A program made the position numbers and the translations under genes. From contig MLHP01000025.1 of the NCBI GenBank assembly GCA_001999425.1, positions 41,123 to 105,122 on the forward strand: 64,000 nucleotides of DNA. The letters run 5' to 3'. Each line of letters starts with the position of its first letter. The stretch's first letter is position 1. Shown in pieces: positions 19,634 to 28,068 of this stretch. Source of the DNA: Rodentibacter genomosp. 2 (GTDB taxonomy: Bacteria; Pseudomonadota; Gammaproteobacteria; Enterobacterales; Pasteurellaceae). The notes beneath the pieces were generated by a model. That model was not told the origin of the DNA and searched no databases. It saw nothing but the letters and a program-made list of their open reading frames with translations.

Positions 19634-19725
19634 AAAATGACCGCACTTTATTTGCTTACCGTTATTGATACATTGATGCAACAATTGGTATCTCAATTTG
19701 GGCGTGTTTTTAGTGCGGTCATTTT
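19634..19725. repeat. Long dyad flanked by an uptake-signal pair
   Basis: AAAATGACCGCACT (19634-19647) and AGTGCGGTCATTTT (19712-19725) are perfect complements enclosing about 64 bases. Inside them TTGATAC and GTATC-TCAA can pair further. The stretch has no credible gene. The gap 19476-19845 otherwise holds only two terminator hairpins. Confidence 0.6.
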
Positions 19726-19745
19726 CCACAAAGATTTTACTCATA

Positions 19746-19774
19746 AAAACGGAGGTTCATTCTCTCCGTTTTTT
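19746..19774. terminator. Terminator hairpin before nfsA
   Basis: AAAACGGAG (19746-19754) pairs with CTCCGTTTT (19764-19772), with an A-run before and a T-run after. Confidence 0.6.
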
Positions 19775-19845
19775 ACACATTGAGCCACGGCGACAATCAT
19801 TTTATACTGTTACTCATTGATTTTTCTCCCTAATAAGGATAATTC

Positions 19846-20562
19846 ATGAACCCAATGTTACAGCAACTTAAAAACCACCGTTCTATCCGACAATTTACCG
19901 ATCAACCCATCAGTGCTGAACTTCGTCACGAGATTTTGAATGCGGTGAAAATGGCCTCGACTTCACAGCATATCCAAGCGACACACATTATTCGTATCAC
20001 CGATCTTACTCTTCGCAAAAAACTTCGTGAGATCTGTTCCGATCAAACTTATGTGGAAAGTGCGGCGGAATTTTGGGTATTTTGTGCCGATTTTTCTAAA
20101 CACGCCAAAATCGTTCCAAATGCAGAATTTGAGTGGACAGAGTGGTTATTAGTTGGCGCGATTGATACGGGGATTTTTGCTCAAAACGTTCTCACTGCCG
20201 CGGAGGCAAGCGGTTTAGGTGGCGTGTTTATCGGTTCATTACGTAATGATATTGAACAGGTCGATAAATTGCTCAAACTTCCGCAATATGTTGTACCGTT
20301 GGTGGGAATGTGTTTGGGCTATCCGGCACAAGATCCGATGTTACGCCCTCGTTTTCCTGTGGAAATGCTTTGTTCTGAAAATGAATATCACCCATTAGAT
20401 CCGGTGAAACTCGCTGAATTTGATGCGGAAATTTCCGCTTATTATCAAGCCCGTTCGCAAAAAGATCTCACTTGGTCGAATTATATGAAAGCCGTTTTTT
20501 CCGAACAAAAACGCCCTCAGATTTTGGACTACCTACAATCTAAAGGCTTTTTGAAACGGTAA
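19846..20562 (+). CDS. nfsA: Oxygen-insensitive NADPH nitroreductase NfsA
   Basis: The 238-residue FMN-dependent nitroreductase reduces nitroaromatic compounds and quinones. The N-terminal HRSIRQFTD, the middle AAEFWVFCAD, and the segment EASGLGGVFIGSLRNDI match E. coli NfsA (240 residues), including the RxR phosphate-binding pattern in the C-terminal half. It stands alone with its own ribosome site (ATAAGGA). About 200 bp of plain intergenic sequence with one uptake signal near 20711 follows. Confidence 0.88.
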   Translation: MNPMLQQLKNHRSIRQFTDQPISAELRHEILNAVKMASTSQHIQATHIIRITDLTLRKKLREICSDQTYVESAAEFWVFCADFSKHAKIVPNAEFEWTEWLLVGAIDTGIFAQNVLTAAEASGLGGVFIGSLRNDIEQVDKLLKLPQYVVPLVGMCLGYPAQDPMLRPRFPVEMLCSENEYHPLDPVKLAEFDAEISAYYQARSQKDLTWSNYMKAVFSEQKRPQILDYLQSKGFLKR

Positions 20563-20759
20563 GAAATGTCATTATTTAATGAGAAATGAGTGGGCTGTAG
20601 GAAGGTTCTGCATTTGAAGGCTCACTCACGACAAATATATAAGATGCCCTTTATCTATTATTTATGCTGTTTCTGCCTTATTCAATAATATTGAAAAGTT
20701 TTATAAAACCAACCGCACTTTTCCTGATCTAGTAATGCAATCGATTTTCAAATGATATT

Positions 20760-21632
20760 CTAAGGCTGGCTTAATGTTTCTACCACTGCTTTTACTTTTG
20801 GCTGTAAGTGTAGCTTTTTCTGCCAAAGGATATGAATGGGTTCTGGATTAGGTTCGTAATTAGTTAGAATAGGAATAAGCGAACCTTGTTCAATATAAGG
20901 TTGCACTAGCCAATCTGGTAGTTGTACCAGCCCTAATCCCATAAGGGCTGCTTGCAGTCGGGCGTCGCCGTCATTCATAATATGTGGTATGTTCACAGGA
21001 AAACGAGTCGGCTCGCCTCTTTCGTTATTTAGTAACCAATCAGGTTGTATGCTACCTATACAAATATGTTGGATCAGTTCTGAGGGGGCTTGTGGTGTAC
21101 CCTGAAGGTTGAGATAAATAGGAGAGGCACAAATGCGGTTTTGATTTTGTCCGATTTGGCGGGCGATGATGTCGTTTAAATTGTCTAATTCGCCAAAGCG
21201 AACGCTGACATCAATTTGCTCGGCAATTAAATCTATTTTGCGTTCTTCAAAGCTGAGGTTGAGGCGTAGTTTAGGGTGTTTTTGTGCCAGTTTGAGTAGT
21301 TTTGGCAGCAGATGAATGCGTCCGTAAATATTAGGCAAATCGATCCTCACTTCACCAATTGGTTCTATCTGTTCGTTGCAAAGTAGGCTTTTTACTTGCT
21401 CTATTTCATCTCTGATACGTTGGCAACTTGCTAACCAAACTTCCCCCTCTCGGGTCAATACGAGTTTACGTGTGGAACGATGGAAAAGTTGTGTGCCAAG
21501 CCGTTGCTCTAGCCTTGTTATGCTTTTGCCTACCGCCGATCCTGTCATCGCTAATTTTTCGCCTGCGGCACTAAAACTGCCTGTTTCTACAGTGGCTAAG
21601 AATTCTTCAATACCTGCAAATTTATCTTGCAT
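20760..21632 (-). CDS. LysR-family transcriptional regulator
   Basis: The 290-residue regulator has an N-terminal winged helix-turn-helix (FLATVETGSFSAAGEKLAM, residues about 10-30) and a C-terminal effector domain (DVSVRFGEL, MGLGLVQLPDWLV). It belongs to the CrgA/AaeR-like subgroup that often controls a divergent oxidoreductase. It faces the flavin oxidoreductase gene across 119 bp that contain three spaced GGAAT(A/T)(A/T) repeats. The effector is unknown. Confidence 0.9.
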   Translation of the reverse strand: MQDKFAGIEEFLATVETGSFSAAGEKLAMTGSAVGKSITRLEQRLGTQLFHRSTRKLVLTREGEVWLASCQRIRDEIEQVKSLLCNEQIEPIGEVRIDLPNIYGRIHLLPKLLKLAQKHPKLRLNLSFEERKIDLIAEQIDVSVRFGELDNLNDIIARQIGQNQNRICASPIYLNLQGTPQAPSELIQHICIGSIQPDWLLNNERGEPTRFPVNIPHIMNDGDARLQAALMGLGLVQLPDWLVQPYIEQGSLIPILTNYEPNPEPIHILWQKKLHLQPKVKAVVETLSQP

Positions 21633-21648
21633 TTTATTTCCTTAATTT

Positions 21649-21710
21649 GGAATTATTTTCCAGAATGAATGGAATTATACCTACTTAATCAATTTTTTAA
21701 ATGGAATATA
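21649..21710. promoter_or_regulatory. Candidate operator between the LysR gene and the OYE gene
   Basis: GGAATTAT occurs at 21649-21656 and again at 21671-21678, exactly 22 bp apart, and a variant GGAATATA at 21703-21710 is 32 bp further. Spacings of two and three helical turns put all copies on one face of the DNA, as expected for tetrameric LysR proteins. Confidence 0.45.
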
Positions 21711-21751
21711 CTCTGCCACATCCAAAAAACAACGAGAAAAAGGGAAAGAAT

Positions 21752-22894
21752 ATGAATCCAAAATATGCTCCTTTATTTGAACCTTATACCTTAAACAATG
21801 GCGTAGAAATTAAAAATCGCCTTACCGTTGCCCCTTTGACTATTTATGACTCAGGCGAAGATGGCGAGATGACAGAGGCGGGTCGCCGTTTTTGGCAAGA
21901 TCGCTTTAAAGGTTTTGGTTTATACATTATGCCGTTTACCAATGTTCACCCGAGCGGAATTAGTTTTGAAAGCCCTAATGCTTTTGATGAACGCCATTTG
22001 CCAAGCTTACGTGAATATGCACAAATCGCTCATGCTCAAGGGGCGAAAGCGGTGGTGCAAATTGCTCATAGCGGTTTACGTGCCGACCCTTTAATGACGC
22101 AAGGGGCGGAACTGCTGGCGACAACAGGCAATGATTACGGCAATTTTCGCACAATGACCGAGCGGGAAGTATGGGATATGGTGCAAAGTTATGCCTATGC
22201 CGCGGAATTGGTGTTACGAGCCGGCTTTGACGGTATGGAAATTCACGGTGCGAATGGTTGGCAAATTCAGCAATTTTTCTCGGCAGCGACAAATTTGCGT
22301 CATGATTATTGGGGAGGTAGTTTGGAAAAAAGAATGCGTTTTCCTCTTGCCATTGTGGACGCTATTGATGAAATGTGCCGTAAACATCATCGCCCTGATT
22401 TCATCATTGGCTATCGTTTCTCTCCGGAAGAACCGGGTGAACAAGGCATTACAATGAAAGAAACGCTGGCACTGGTGGACGCTTTGTTGGAGAAACCGCT
22501 GCAATATTTGCATATTTCCCTATGGGATTTCTATAAAAAAGTCCGCCGTGGGGCAGATACCAATCTGACTCGAATGCAAGTCGTGCATGACCGCATTAAC
22601 GGACGCTTGCCGTTTTTGGGGGCGGGCAATCTTTATACTGCCGATGATATGCTCAAGGCTTATCAAACCGGCTGGGTGGAAAGCATTTCTATCGGTAAAA
22701 GTATTATGCTTAACCCAAATTTGGTGGAACTGATTGAAAACGGACGTGAAGCGGAAATTCAAACTACCTTTGATTGGGACAACGCCGATTTCTATCGCTA
22801 CACCCCGGCTATGTTAAACGGCACAAGAATGGGGCACGATTTCTATCCACCGTCCAAGCAAATAGGGGTGAGATATAAATCGGATCATTTTTAA
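21752..22894 (+). CDS. NADH:flavin oxidoreductase of the old yellow enzyme family
   Basis: The 380-residue TIM-barrel FMN enzyme has the N-terminal LFEPYTLNNGVEIKNRL, the barrel motifs FDGMEIHGANGWQIQQF and DYWGGSLEKRMRFPL, which hold the substrate-binding His-x-x-Asn type residues, and IGKSIMLNP near the end. The family reduces activated alkenes, nitro-esters and related electrophiles; the natural substrate is unknown. The ATG 21752 was chosen for the GGGAAAG ribosome site; an ATG 17 codons upstream is less likely. It is probably under the divergent LysR regulator. Confidence 0.88.
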   Translation: MNPKYAPLFEPYTLNNGVEIKNRLTVAPLTIYDSGEDGEMTEAGRRFWQDRFKGFGLYIMPFTNVHPSGISFESPNAFDERHLPSLREYAQIAHAQGAKAVVQIAHSGLRADPLMTQGAELLATTGNDYGNFRTMTEREVWDMVQSYAYAAELVLRAGFDGMEIHGANGWQIQQFFSAATNLRHDYWGGSLEKRMRFPLAIVDAIDEMCRKHHRPDFIIGYRFSPEEPGEQGITMKETLALVDALLEKPLQYLHISLWDFYKKVRRGADTNLTRMQVVHDRINGRLPFLGAGNLYTADDMLKAYQTGWVESISIGKSIMLNPNLVELIENGREAEIQTTFDWDNADFYRYTPAMLNGTRMGHDFYPPSKQIGVRYKSDHF

Positions 22895-22975
22895 CGGCTA
22901 AAACATCTCAAAAAATGACCGCACTTTACTTTGTTTACAGGGTTTATACTAATTCAGTTTTGTTTTGGTCATAAC

Positions 22976-23004
22976 AATGGTCGCTTACGGTGTAAGCGAC
23001 CATT
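22976..23004. terminator. Long hairpin after the OYE gene and after the SMR gene
   Basis: AATGGTCGCTTAC (22976-22988) pairs perfectly with 22992-23004 around a 3-base loop. It lies between convergent genes. The flanking T-runs are weak, so its strength as a terminator is uncertain. Confidence 0.5.
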
Positions 23005-23022
23005 TATTAAATCATTGTCGGA

Positions 23023-23358
23023 TTAATGCCCCGACATTTGAGACATAGTATTGAGTAATACGACACCAAGCAAAATTAACCCGATACTGATTATCCCAAT
23101 TAAATCCGTTTTTTGTCCGAAAAAGATAATACTGACGGCGGATGTTAGTACTAACCCTGAGCCTGCCCATACGGCATAAGCTGTGCCAAGAGGCATTGTT
23201 TTAAGGGTAATTGAAAGACAATAAAACGAAATAATAAAGCCGACAACAACCCCCACTGTCGGCAAAGGCTTGGAAAAACCATCGCTTAGTTTCAGCATAG
23301 ATGAAGCGAATACTTCACTTATAATCGCACAGGCTAAAAAGAGCCAATGTAATTGCAT
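23023..23358 (-). CDS. Small multidrug resistance (SMR) efflux protein, EmrE type
   Basis: The 111-residue protein has four transmembrane helices. The conserved Glu lies in AIISEVFASSMLKLS (helix 1), and the segment GTAYAVWAGSGLV follows in helix 2-3. Members work as antiparallel dimers that exchange protons for quaternary ammonium and other cations. The motifs fit the EmrE/Qac group better than the guanidinium-exporting Gdx group, but this cannot be decided by eye. It is divergent from the hydrolase gene downstream. Confidence 0.88.
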   Translation of the reverse strand: MQLHWLFLACAIISEVFASSMLKLSDGFSKPLPTVGVVVGFIISFYCLSITLKTMPLGTAYAVWAGSGLVLTSAVSIIFFGQKTDLIGIISIGLILLGVVLLNTMSQMSGH

Positions 23359-23519
23359 AAATTTACCTCCGAAAATAAAAGAGGTGGCAATTTTATCAAT
23401 AACTTAGAAACTAAAACAGTCTTGTTTTTTAAGATTTTTTGTGCGCAATTTTGAGAGAAATATCATCTATGACACGAGGGTGTTTGGCATTCAAAAAATG
23501 ATAAAGGCAAGGAATTTAT

Positions 23520-24384
23520 ATGCAAAAATTTAATATTTCAACGCATACCGGATCTGTGTTACATGGTGTGTTATTTACTGCTAATCGCTCATCGGATACC
23601 GCAGTGATTGCCATTACCGGTATTCATGGCAATTTTTATTCTAATCCTTTTTATTACAATATTGGCGAAACTTTTGCCAATCAAGGCATTGACTTTATTT
23701 ACGCACAAACTCGCAATGCCTTTAGTCAATTTAATGATGTGAATACGCAAACAGGGTTACCTGAGATTTTAGGCTCGTTTAACGAGGATTTTGTTAAAAG
23801 TATTGACGATGTGCGAGCCTACATTGATTTTGCAGAAAGTCGTGGCTACCGGCATATTATTCTCGCCGGACATTCTTTAGGGGCAAATAAAGTGATTTAT
23901 TATTTAAGCCAGACCCAAGATCCACGAGTGACAAAATTTATTTTATTAAGTCCGGCTAATGTAACCCACTTAACCAACAGCGTGAATGAAACTGAGCGTG
24001 CTTTTATCCGCCAAATGGTGGAACAAGGCAAAGGTGAACAAATGCTGCCTTTTGAGCTATTTGGTTGGCTGCCTGCCACCGCTAATACTGCTTATCAGTG
24101 GCTATATTCACCTCTGTTGAATAATGTTCACGTAGAGGAGAGTGGTGATTATCGTCAAATTCGACAAATTCCGCATACTGGGGCATTGCTCATCGGTACG
24201 CTTGATCGTTTCACTTATGGCGATCCCCGAGGTTTCTTGCAGACAATCAATCATCATTTTCCCCAAGGGGATAAAAATCAACTGCTTTTTATTGAGCAAA
24301 CCGGGCATACCTATCAGAAAAAAGGCAGATAAACTCTTAGATCTTGTTCAAAAATGGCGTCAATTATGGCATTTATCAGCGTAA
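23520..24384 (+). pseudogene. Alpha/beta hydrolase with a 3' frameshift at an A6 run
   Basis: The open frame from 23520 stops at 24332 (270 residues). It shows the nucleophile elbow AGHSLGAN (Ser119) and a late catalytic-type His in EQTGHTYQ. Skipping one A in the run 24318-24323 continues into KADKLLDLVQKW and the end at 24384, a natural C-terminal helix for the family. The present frame loses about 19 residues. The core may still fold, so the gene may be active, switching or newly broken. It resembles cytosolic DUF1749-like hydrolases of unknown substrate. The next gene starts inside its restored end. Confidence 0.7.
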
Positions 24385-24707
24385 AAACGACCGCACTGAT
24401 GACTGCGGAATCAGAGACCGCATTAAAAAAACAAATCGGGCAGGCAATGTCTTTAATTGGACAAAGTGAAGCCTATTTGATGTTAATTCTTGAGGGTAAT
24501 CAAAGCCTGTATTTACGTGGTGAAAAACAACCGGCAGCCTTGATTAATGCTAATATTTTCGGCAATCCTCAACATTTTGGCTATACCGACTTTGCTCAAC
24601 GGCTAACCCAAATCATGAACGACATTCTGAATATTCCACCACAAAATAGTTACATTCAATTTAACGATATACAAAGTTGGGCGGTCGCAGGAAATTTAAT
24701 TGAATAA
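24366..24707 (+). CDS. MIF/tautomerase-family protein with Ala in place of Pro1
   Basis: The 113-residue protein fits the macrophage migration inhibitory factor fold (beta-alpha-beta repeats, typical length near 115). The usual catalytic residue is the Pro exposed after Met removal. Here the start reads Met-Ala-Phe-Ile, and the alternative ATG at 24354 also gives Met-Ala, so the catalytic Pro is missing. The segment NSYIQFNDIQSWAVAGN matches the C-terminal family block. The start overlaps the restored end of the hydrolase gene, implying translational coupling; no separate ribosome site is evident. Confidence 0.7.
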   Translation: MAFISVKTTALMTAESETALKKQIGQAMSLIGQSEAYLMLILEGNQSLYLRGEKQPAALINANIFGNPQHFGYTDFAQRLTQIMNDILNIPPQNSYIQFNDIQSWAVAGNLIE

Positions 24708-24715
24708 GGATAAAA

Positions 24716-25577
24716 ATGCTGAAATTGACCATTTTCACCGATCCAATGATGGGGCTTTCCTACGAAAGTGCCCCTTTTTTTAGCAAAAATTGAAACTCAC
24801 TTTTCTGGGCAAATTGAAATGCAAACTAAAATGGCAGGACTGGTGCGTGATGTACGTTATTTTATGATTGCAGAAGATTTTCGTGATGGTGAAACCCGAG
24901 CACTTGAGCATTATAACCGCAGACTTGCTCATATTTACCAAGCGGAGCAAGCCATTACTGGAATGCCCATTCACATTACGCCCGACAATCTGCACTTATT
25001 TGACCGCCAGCACCGTAGTTCTACGCCACTGAATTTAGCTATAAAGGCAGCGGAATTAACAGATAAAAACAACGCTGCGGCATTTCTCTATCGCTTGCGT
25101 TACGCTCTGATTGTTGAAACTCGTCTCATAACCCATTGGAAAGAGATTTTTCGGGTAGTGGAACAGACAGGTATCAACATTGCCACTTTTATGAAGTCTT
25201 ATCAAAATGGTATGGTGCAAGATGTGTTAGAGCAAGATTGGTCTTTAAGGGAATCATTAAAGATTTATCGTCTGCCTGCTTATTTATTGGAATATGAAAA
25301 TCAACAAATGTTATTGCAAGGCGTGGTGGACGATCGAAATTTCTTCAGCGCTATCATCAAATTAAGTGAGGGTAAAATTCTTCCGGCAGCACCGAACGCG
25401 ACTTTGGAAAATTTGCAAGATTTCTTACAAAACCATCCGCTTGTTTCATTCATTGAATTGCAATATGCCTTTGGATTATCGCATAAGAAGTCCGTTCAAA
25501 GCTGGATTCAACCGTTATTGAAGAATGGCACATTGGCGATAACGGGAAAAGGAGAATTTGTGGCGGTTCAGCGTTAA
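24716..25577 (+). pseudogene. DsbA-family-like protein broken by a frameshift at a T7 run
   Basis: An ATG at 24716 after AAGGA opens MLKLTIFTDPMMGLSYESAPF, then stops at TGA shortly after the T run 24775-24781. A second frame from about 24768 continues with LAKIETHFSGQIEM to 25577. Removing one T joins them into a product of about 286 residues. The FTDP start and helical middle resemble DsbA/FrnE thioredoxin-fold proteins, but where a CxxC would be expected the sequence reads MMGL. The C-terminal part (about the last 60 residues) looks like a helix-turn-helix or winged domain. No function can be assigned. Confidence 0.65.
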
Positions 25578-25851
25578 AAGTGCGGTAGATTTTTAATAAG
25601 ATTTTGATTATTTGGACAAGACACAAAGCCGAAATAATGTTGTTATTATGAATTTGGGGGGACTGTCGAGCTTAACGTCAAACAGCCTAGCCTATCGACT
25701 ATCGTAAGCTTTCATAAATTACCCTCCTATTTGTCTTTTTTGAAAGATGGGAAAGCACGATTATTTTAAATTGTAGAAATATCGATTGAACCTTACCATT
25801 ATATATTGGTCTTTATAGAGGTTTTTGATTCATTCTTATAGAGAGGTAAAA

Positions 25852-27144
25852 ATGCAAACACGTCGAGAATTTTTAGTAATGAGTGCCGGTATGGCTTGTG
25901 CGGTGAGTATGCCAAGTTTCGTTTTTGCAAAAGTTGCTAATGAACCTTTGAATGCAACGGCAATCACGCAGGTTTTTGGTGATGGGGTGCAGATGGTGGC
26001 GGTTGCGATTGAATTTGCACAGGAATTGACGGCAGCAGATATAAGAACGGCTGATTTTAATGTTGAAGGCAGAACCATACAAAATGTATTTATTAGTCAA
26101 TCGGTGGATTTAACCGAGAGTGATAAGGGGAAGTTCGTGATTGTGGCACTCAAACCTGATGAATCGGGTAGCGGTTTACAAGAAACCGAGCAGTTGGCGA
26201 ATGCAACGTCTCAATCTCCGACACCGAATGGTGGCAGACCTCGTTGGGTTGCCGGTGATACAATGAGTAAAATTATTCGCTATAAAAAAGCACAGGCTAA
26301 AGTATTGGTAGAAGGTAAAACATTAGAAACCCATACGGTAAAAAATGGGGTCGTTGATGAGTTTCAACAGTCAGAATTTTACGATCAAAAAACCGCTAAA
26401 ACGCTACCCTATAATTTATTTAAACCAAAGGATCAAAGTCAACCCTTGCCATTAGTGCTATTTATGCACGATGCAGGGGCAACCAGCGATCAAACTGAAG
26501 TCACCCTTTTTCAAGGATTAGGGGCGGTTATTTGGGCTGAACCGAAGGAGCAGGAAAAGCGTCCTTGCTATGTGCTTGCACCACAATATAACGAGATTAT
26601 CGCAGATGATGATTGGCGTACGTCTGATATGCTTGATACCACAATTCATTTGGTTCAAAAGTTGATTGAAGAAGAAAAAATCGATCCAAAACGTATTTAT
26701 GTGACAGGACAATCCGGTGGCTGTATGTTAGCAACAGCAATGAATGTGAAATATCCTGATTTTTTTACCGCCAGTTATTTGGTGGCAGGCAAATGGAATG
26801 CTGAAGTTGTCGCACCATTGGCGAAGAATAAAATGTGGTTTATGGCATCGGTGGATGATTTGGGGGCATTTCCTAGTTTTAATGCGATCACCGAACGTTT
26901 AGCACAAGCAGGTGCAAAAATCAGCCGAGCGGAATGGAATGGTAGTTGGGAGGCGGATCAATACCGCTTTGCGTATGATGATTTAATGGCTGAACAAAGT
27001 CCGATTAATTATACCATTTTCGCTAAAGATACTGTTTTTCGTGAGACCGATAGTCGTCAAGGGGCTAGCGGGCATCGCAATACATGGCGGCTTGCATACA
27101 GTATTGAGCCAATTCGTGAATGGTTGTTTGCTCAGACGAAATAA
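25852..27144 (+). CDS. Tat-exported esterase of the PHB-depolymerase/feruloyl-esterase type
   Basis: The 430-residue protein begins with a twin-arginine signal (TRREFLVMSAG) and an Ala-rich cleavage region ending FVFAKVA. An N-terminal Ig-like domain (about 35-170) precedes an alpha/beta hydrolase domain with the elbow GQSGGC (Ser288) and a late His in GASGHRNTW. This is the layout of secreted esterases related to poly(3-hydroxybutyrate) depolymerase. The substrate is unknown; a carbohydrate or polyester ester is possible. The ATG 25852 has the ribosome site AGAGGT. No obvious gene fills the 274 bp upstream. Confidence 0.75.
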   Translation: MQTRREFLVMSAGMACAVSMPSFVFAKVANEPLNATAITQVFGDGVQMVAVAIEFAQELTAADIRTADFNVEGRTIQNVFISQSVDLTESDKGKFVIVALKPDESGSGLQETEQLANATSQSPTPNGGRPRWVAGDTMSKIIRYKKAQAKVLVEGKTLETHTVKNGVVDEFQQSEFYDQKTAKTLPYNLFKPKDQSQPLPLVLFMHDAGATSDQTEVTLFQGLGAVIWAEPKEQEKRPCYVLAPQYNEIIADDDWRTSDMLDTTIHLVQKLIEEEKIDPKRIYVTGQSGGCMLATAMNVKYPDFFTASYLVAGKWNAEVVAPLAKNKMWFMASVDDLGAFPSFNAITERLAQAGAKISRAEWNGSWEADQYRFAYDDLMAEQSPINYTIFAKDTVFRETDSRQGASGHRNTWRLAYSIEPIREWLFAQTK

Positions 27145-27183
27145 TCGTGCAGAGATTGTCTCTTTTGTCGTGGGGGAAACATA

Positions 27184-27900
27184 ATGAAAAAGTTAGGGTT
27201 ATTCATTGCACTATGGTTTAGTTTATTTGCGTTTGCGAATGAACCGGAAGAGAGTGCGAAAAAAATGACTTTTCCTGAAATACAAGCATTGGCGAGTCAA
27301 GGTGATCCTGAGGCTCAGGCTCGTCTTGGCGAGGCTTATTTGAATGGTAATTATGAGCAAAAGGTTGATTTTTCTCAGGCTTTGTTATGGTCAAAAAAAG
27401 CTGCTGACCAAAGGAATTCGAGAGCAAAATTAAACTTAGGTGTGATGTCTTTGAATGGCTATCAAGGCGAATTTGATTATCGTCAAGCAAAAGCACTGTT
27501 TGAAGAGGCCAATAATGCCGGTGAACATAAAGCTCCCCGTTACTTAGGTATCATTTATGAACGAGGCTTAGGTGTAGCACAGGATTATGTTTTGGCCGCG
27601 AAATTTTATCAACAAGGTGATAAGTATGGTGATGTGACGGCACAATATAGGCTAGCAAAGCTGTATGAACAAGGGTTAGGGGTAGCACGTGATTATGCTA
27701 AAGCCATTGCTCTCTACCAAAAGCATCAACATCGTATTGATCACATTAGTGCGCCAAGTTTTATTGCATTAGGCGATATTTATGGATTGGGGCTTGGCGT
27801 TAAAGTCAATAAGGTTGAGGCGGAAAAATGGTATCGTTTAGCCATAGAGGCGGGGAGTAAGGAAGGCGAAATCAAATTAAATTTATTAAATGAGGGGTAA
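27184..27900 (+). CDS. Exported Sel1-repeat protein
   Basis: The 238-residue protein has an N-terminal signal peptide (MKKLGLFIALWFSLFAFA) and about five Sel1-like repeats (36-residue TPR-type helix pairs, for example AQARLGEAYLNG and APRYLGIIYERGLGVAQDY). Sel1 proteins act as interaction scaffolds, often in the envelope or in signalling. It lies 40 bp after the Tat esterase on the same strand and probably shares its transcript, so it may bind or help that enzyme. This is inference. Confidence 0.82.
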   Translation: MKKLGLFIALWFSLFAFANEPEESAKKMTFPEIQALASQGDPEAQARLGEAYLNGNYEQKVDFSQALLWSKKAADQRNSRAKLNLGVMSLNGYQGEFDYRQAKALFEEANNAGEHKAPRYLGIIYERGLGVAQDYVLAAKFYQQGDKYGDVTAQYRLAKLYEQGLGVARDYAKAIALYQKHQHRIDHISAPSFIALGDIYGLGLGVKVNKVEAEKWYRLAIEAGSKEGEIKLNLLNEG

Positions 27901-28001
27901 TTATTTTTGACTTCATTACTATAACGGTAAAGTGCGGTTAAATATATCGGAATAGTTAATACAAGATGTATTCGTTGACTAGGTGAATCCTTTTGTCCGT
28001 A

Positions 28002-28032
28002 TTGACAAACCAACAATTTAATTGCACATAAT
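28002..28032 (+). promoter_or_regulatory. Possible promoter of the tannase-like gene
   Basis: TTGACA (28002-28007) is a perfect -35 element. The best -10 match, CATAAT (28027-28032), is 19 bp away, slightly long. Confidence 0.3.
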
Positions 28033-28068
28033 ATTTAGAAATATCATGATCTTAATTGGAGAAAAATA

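Noticed and set aside
19547..19744. A 65-codon leftward frame between pepT and nfsA
   Set aside because: It runs through a terminator and two uptake signals and has no ribosome site or recognisable motif.
24318..24324. Programmed -1 frameshift at AAAAAAG in the hydrolase gene
   Set aside because: The reading frame does not fit the heptamer register, and a -1 slip would not reach the frame that extends the protein; a +1 change is needed.
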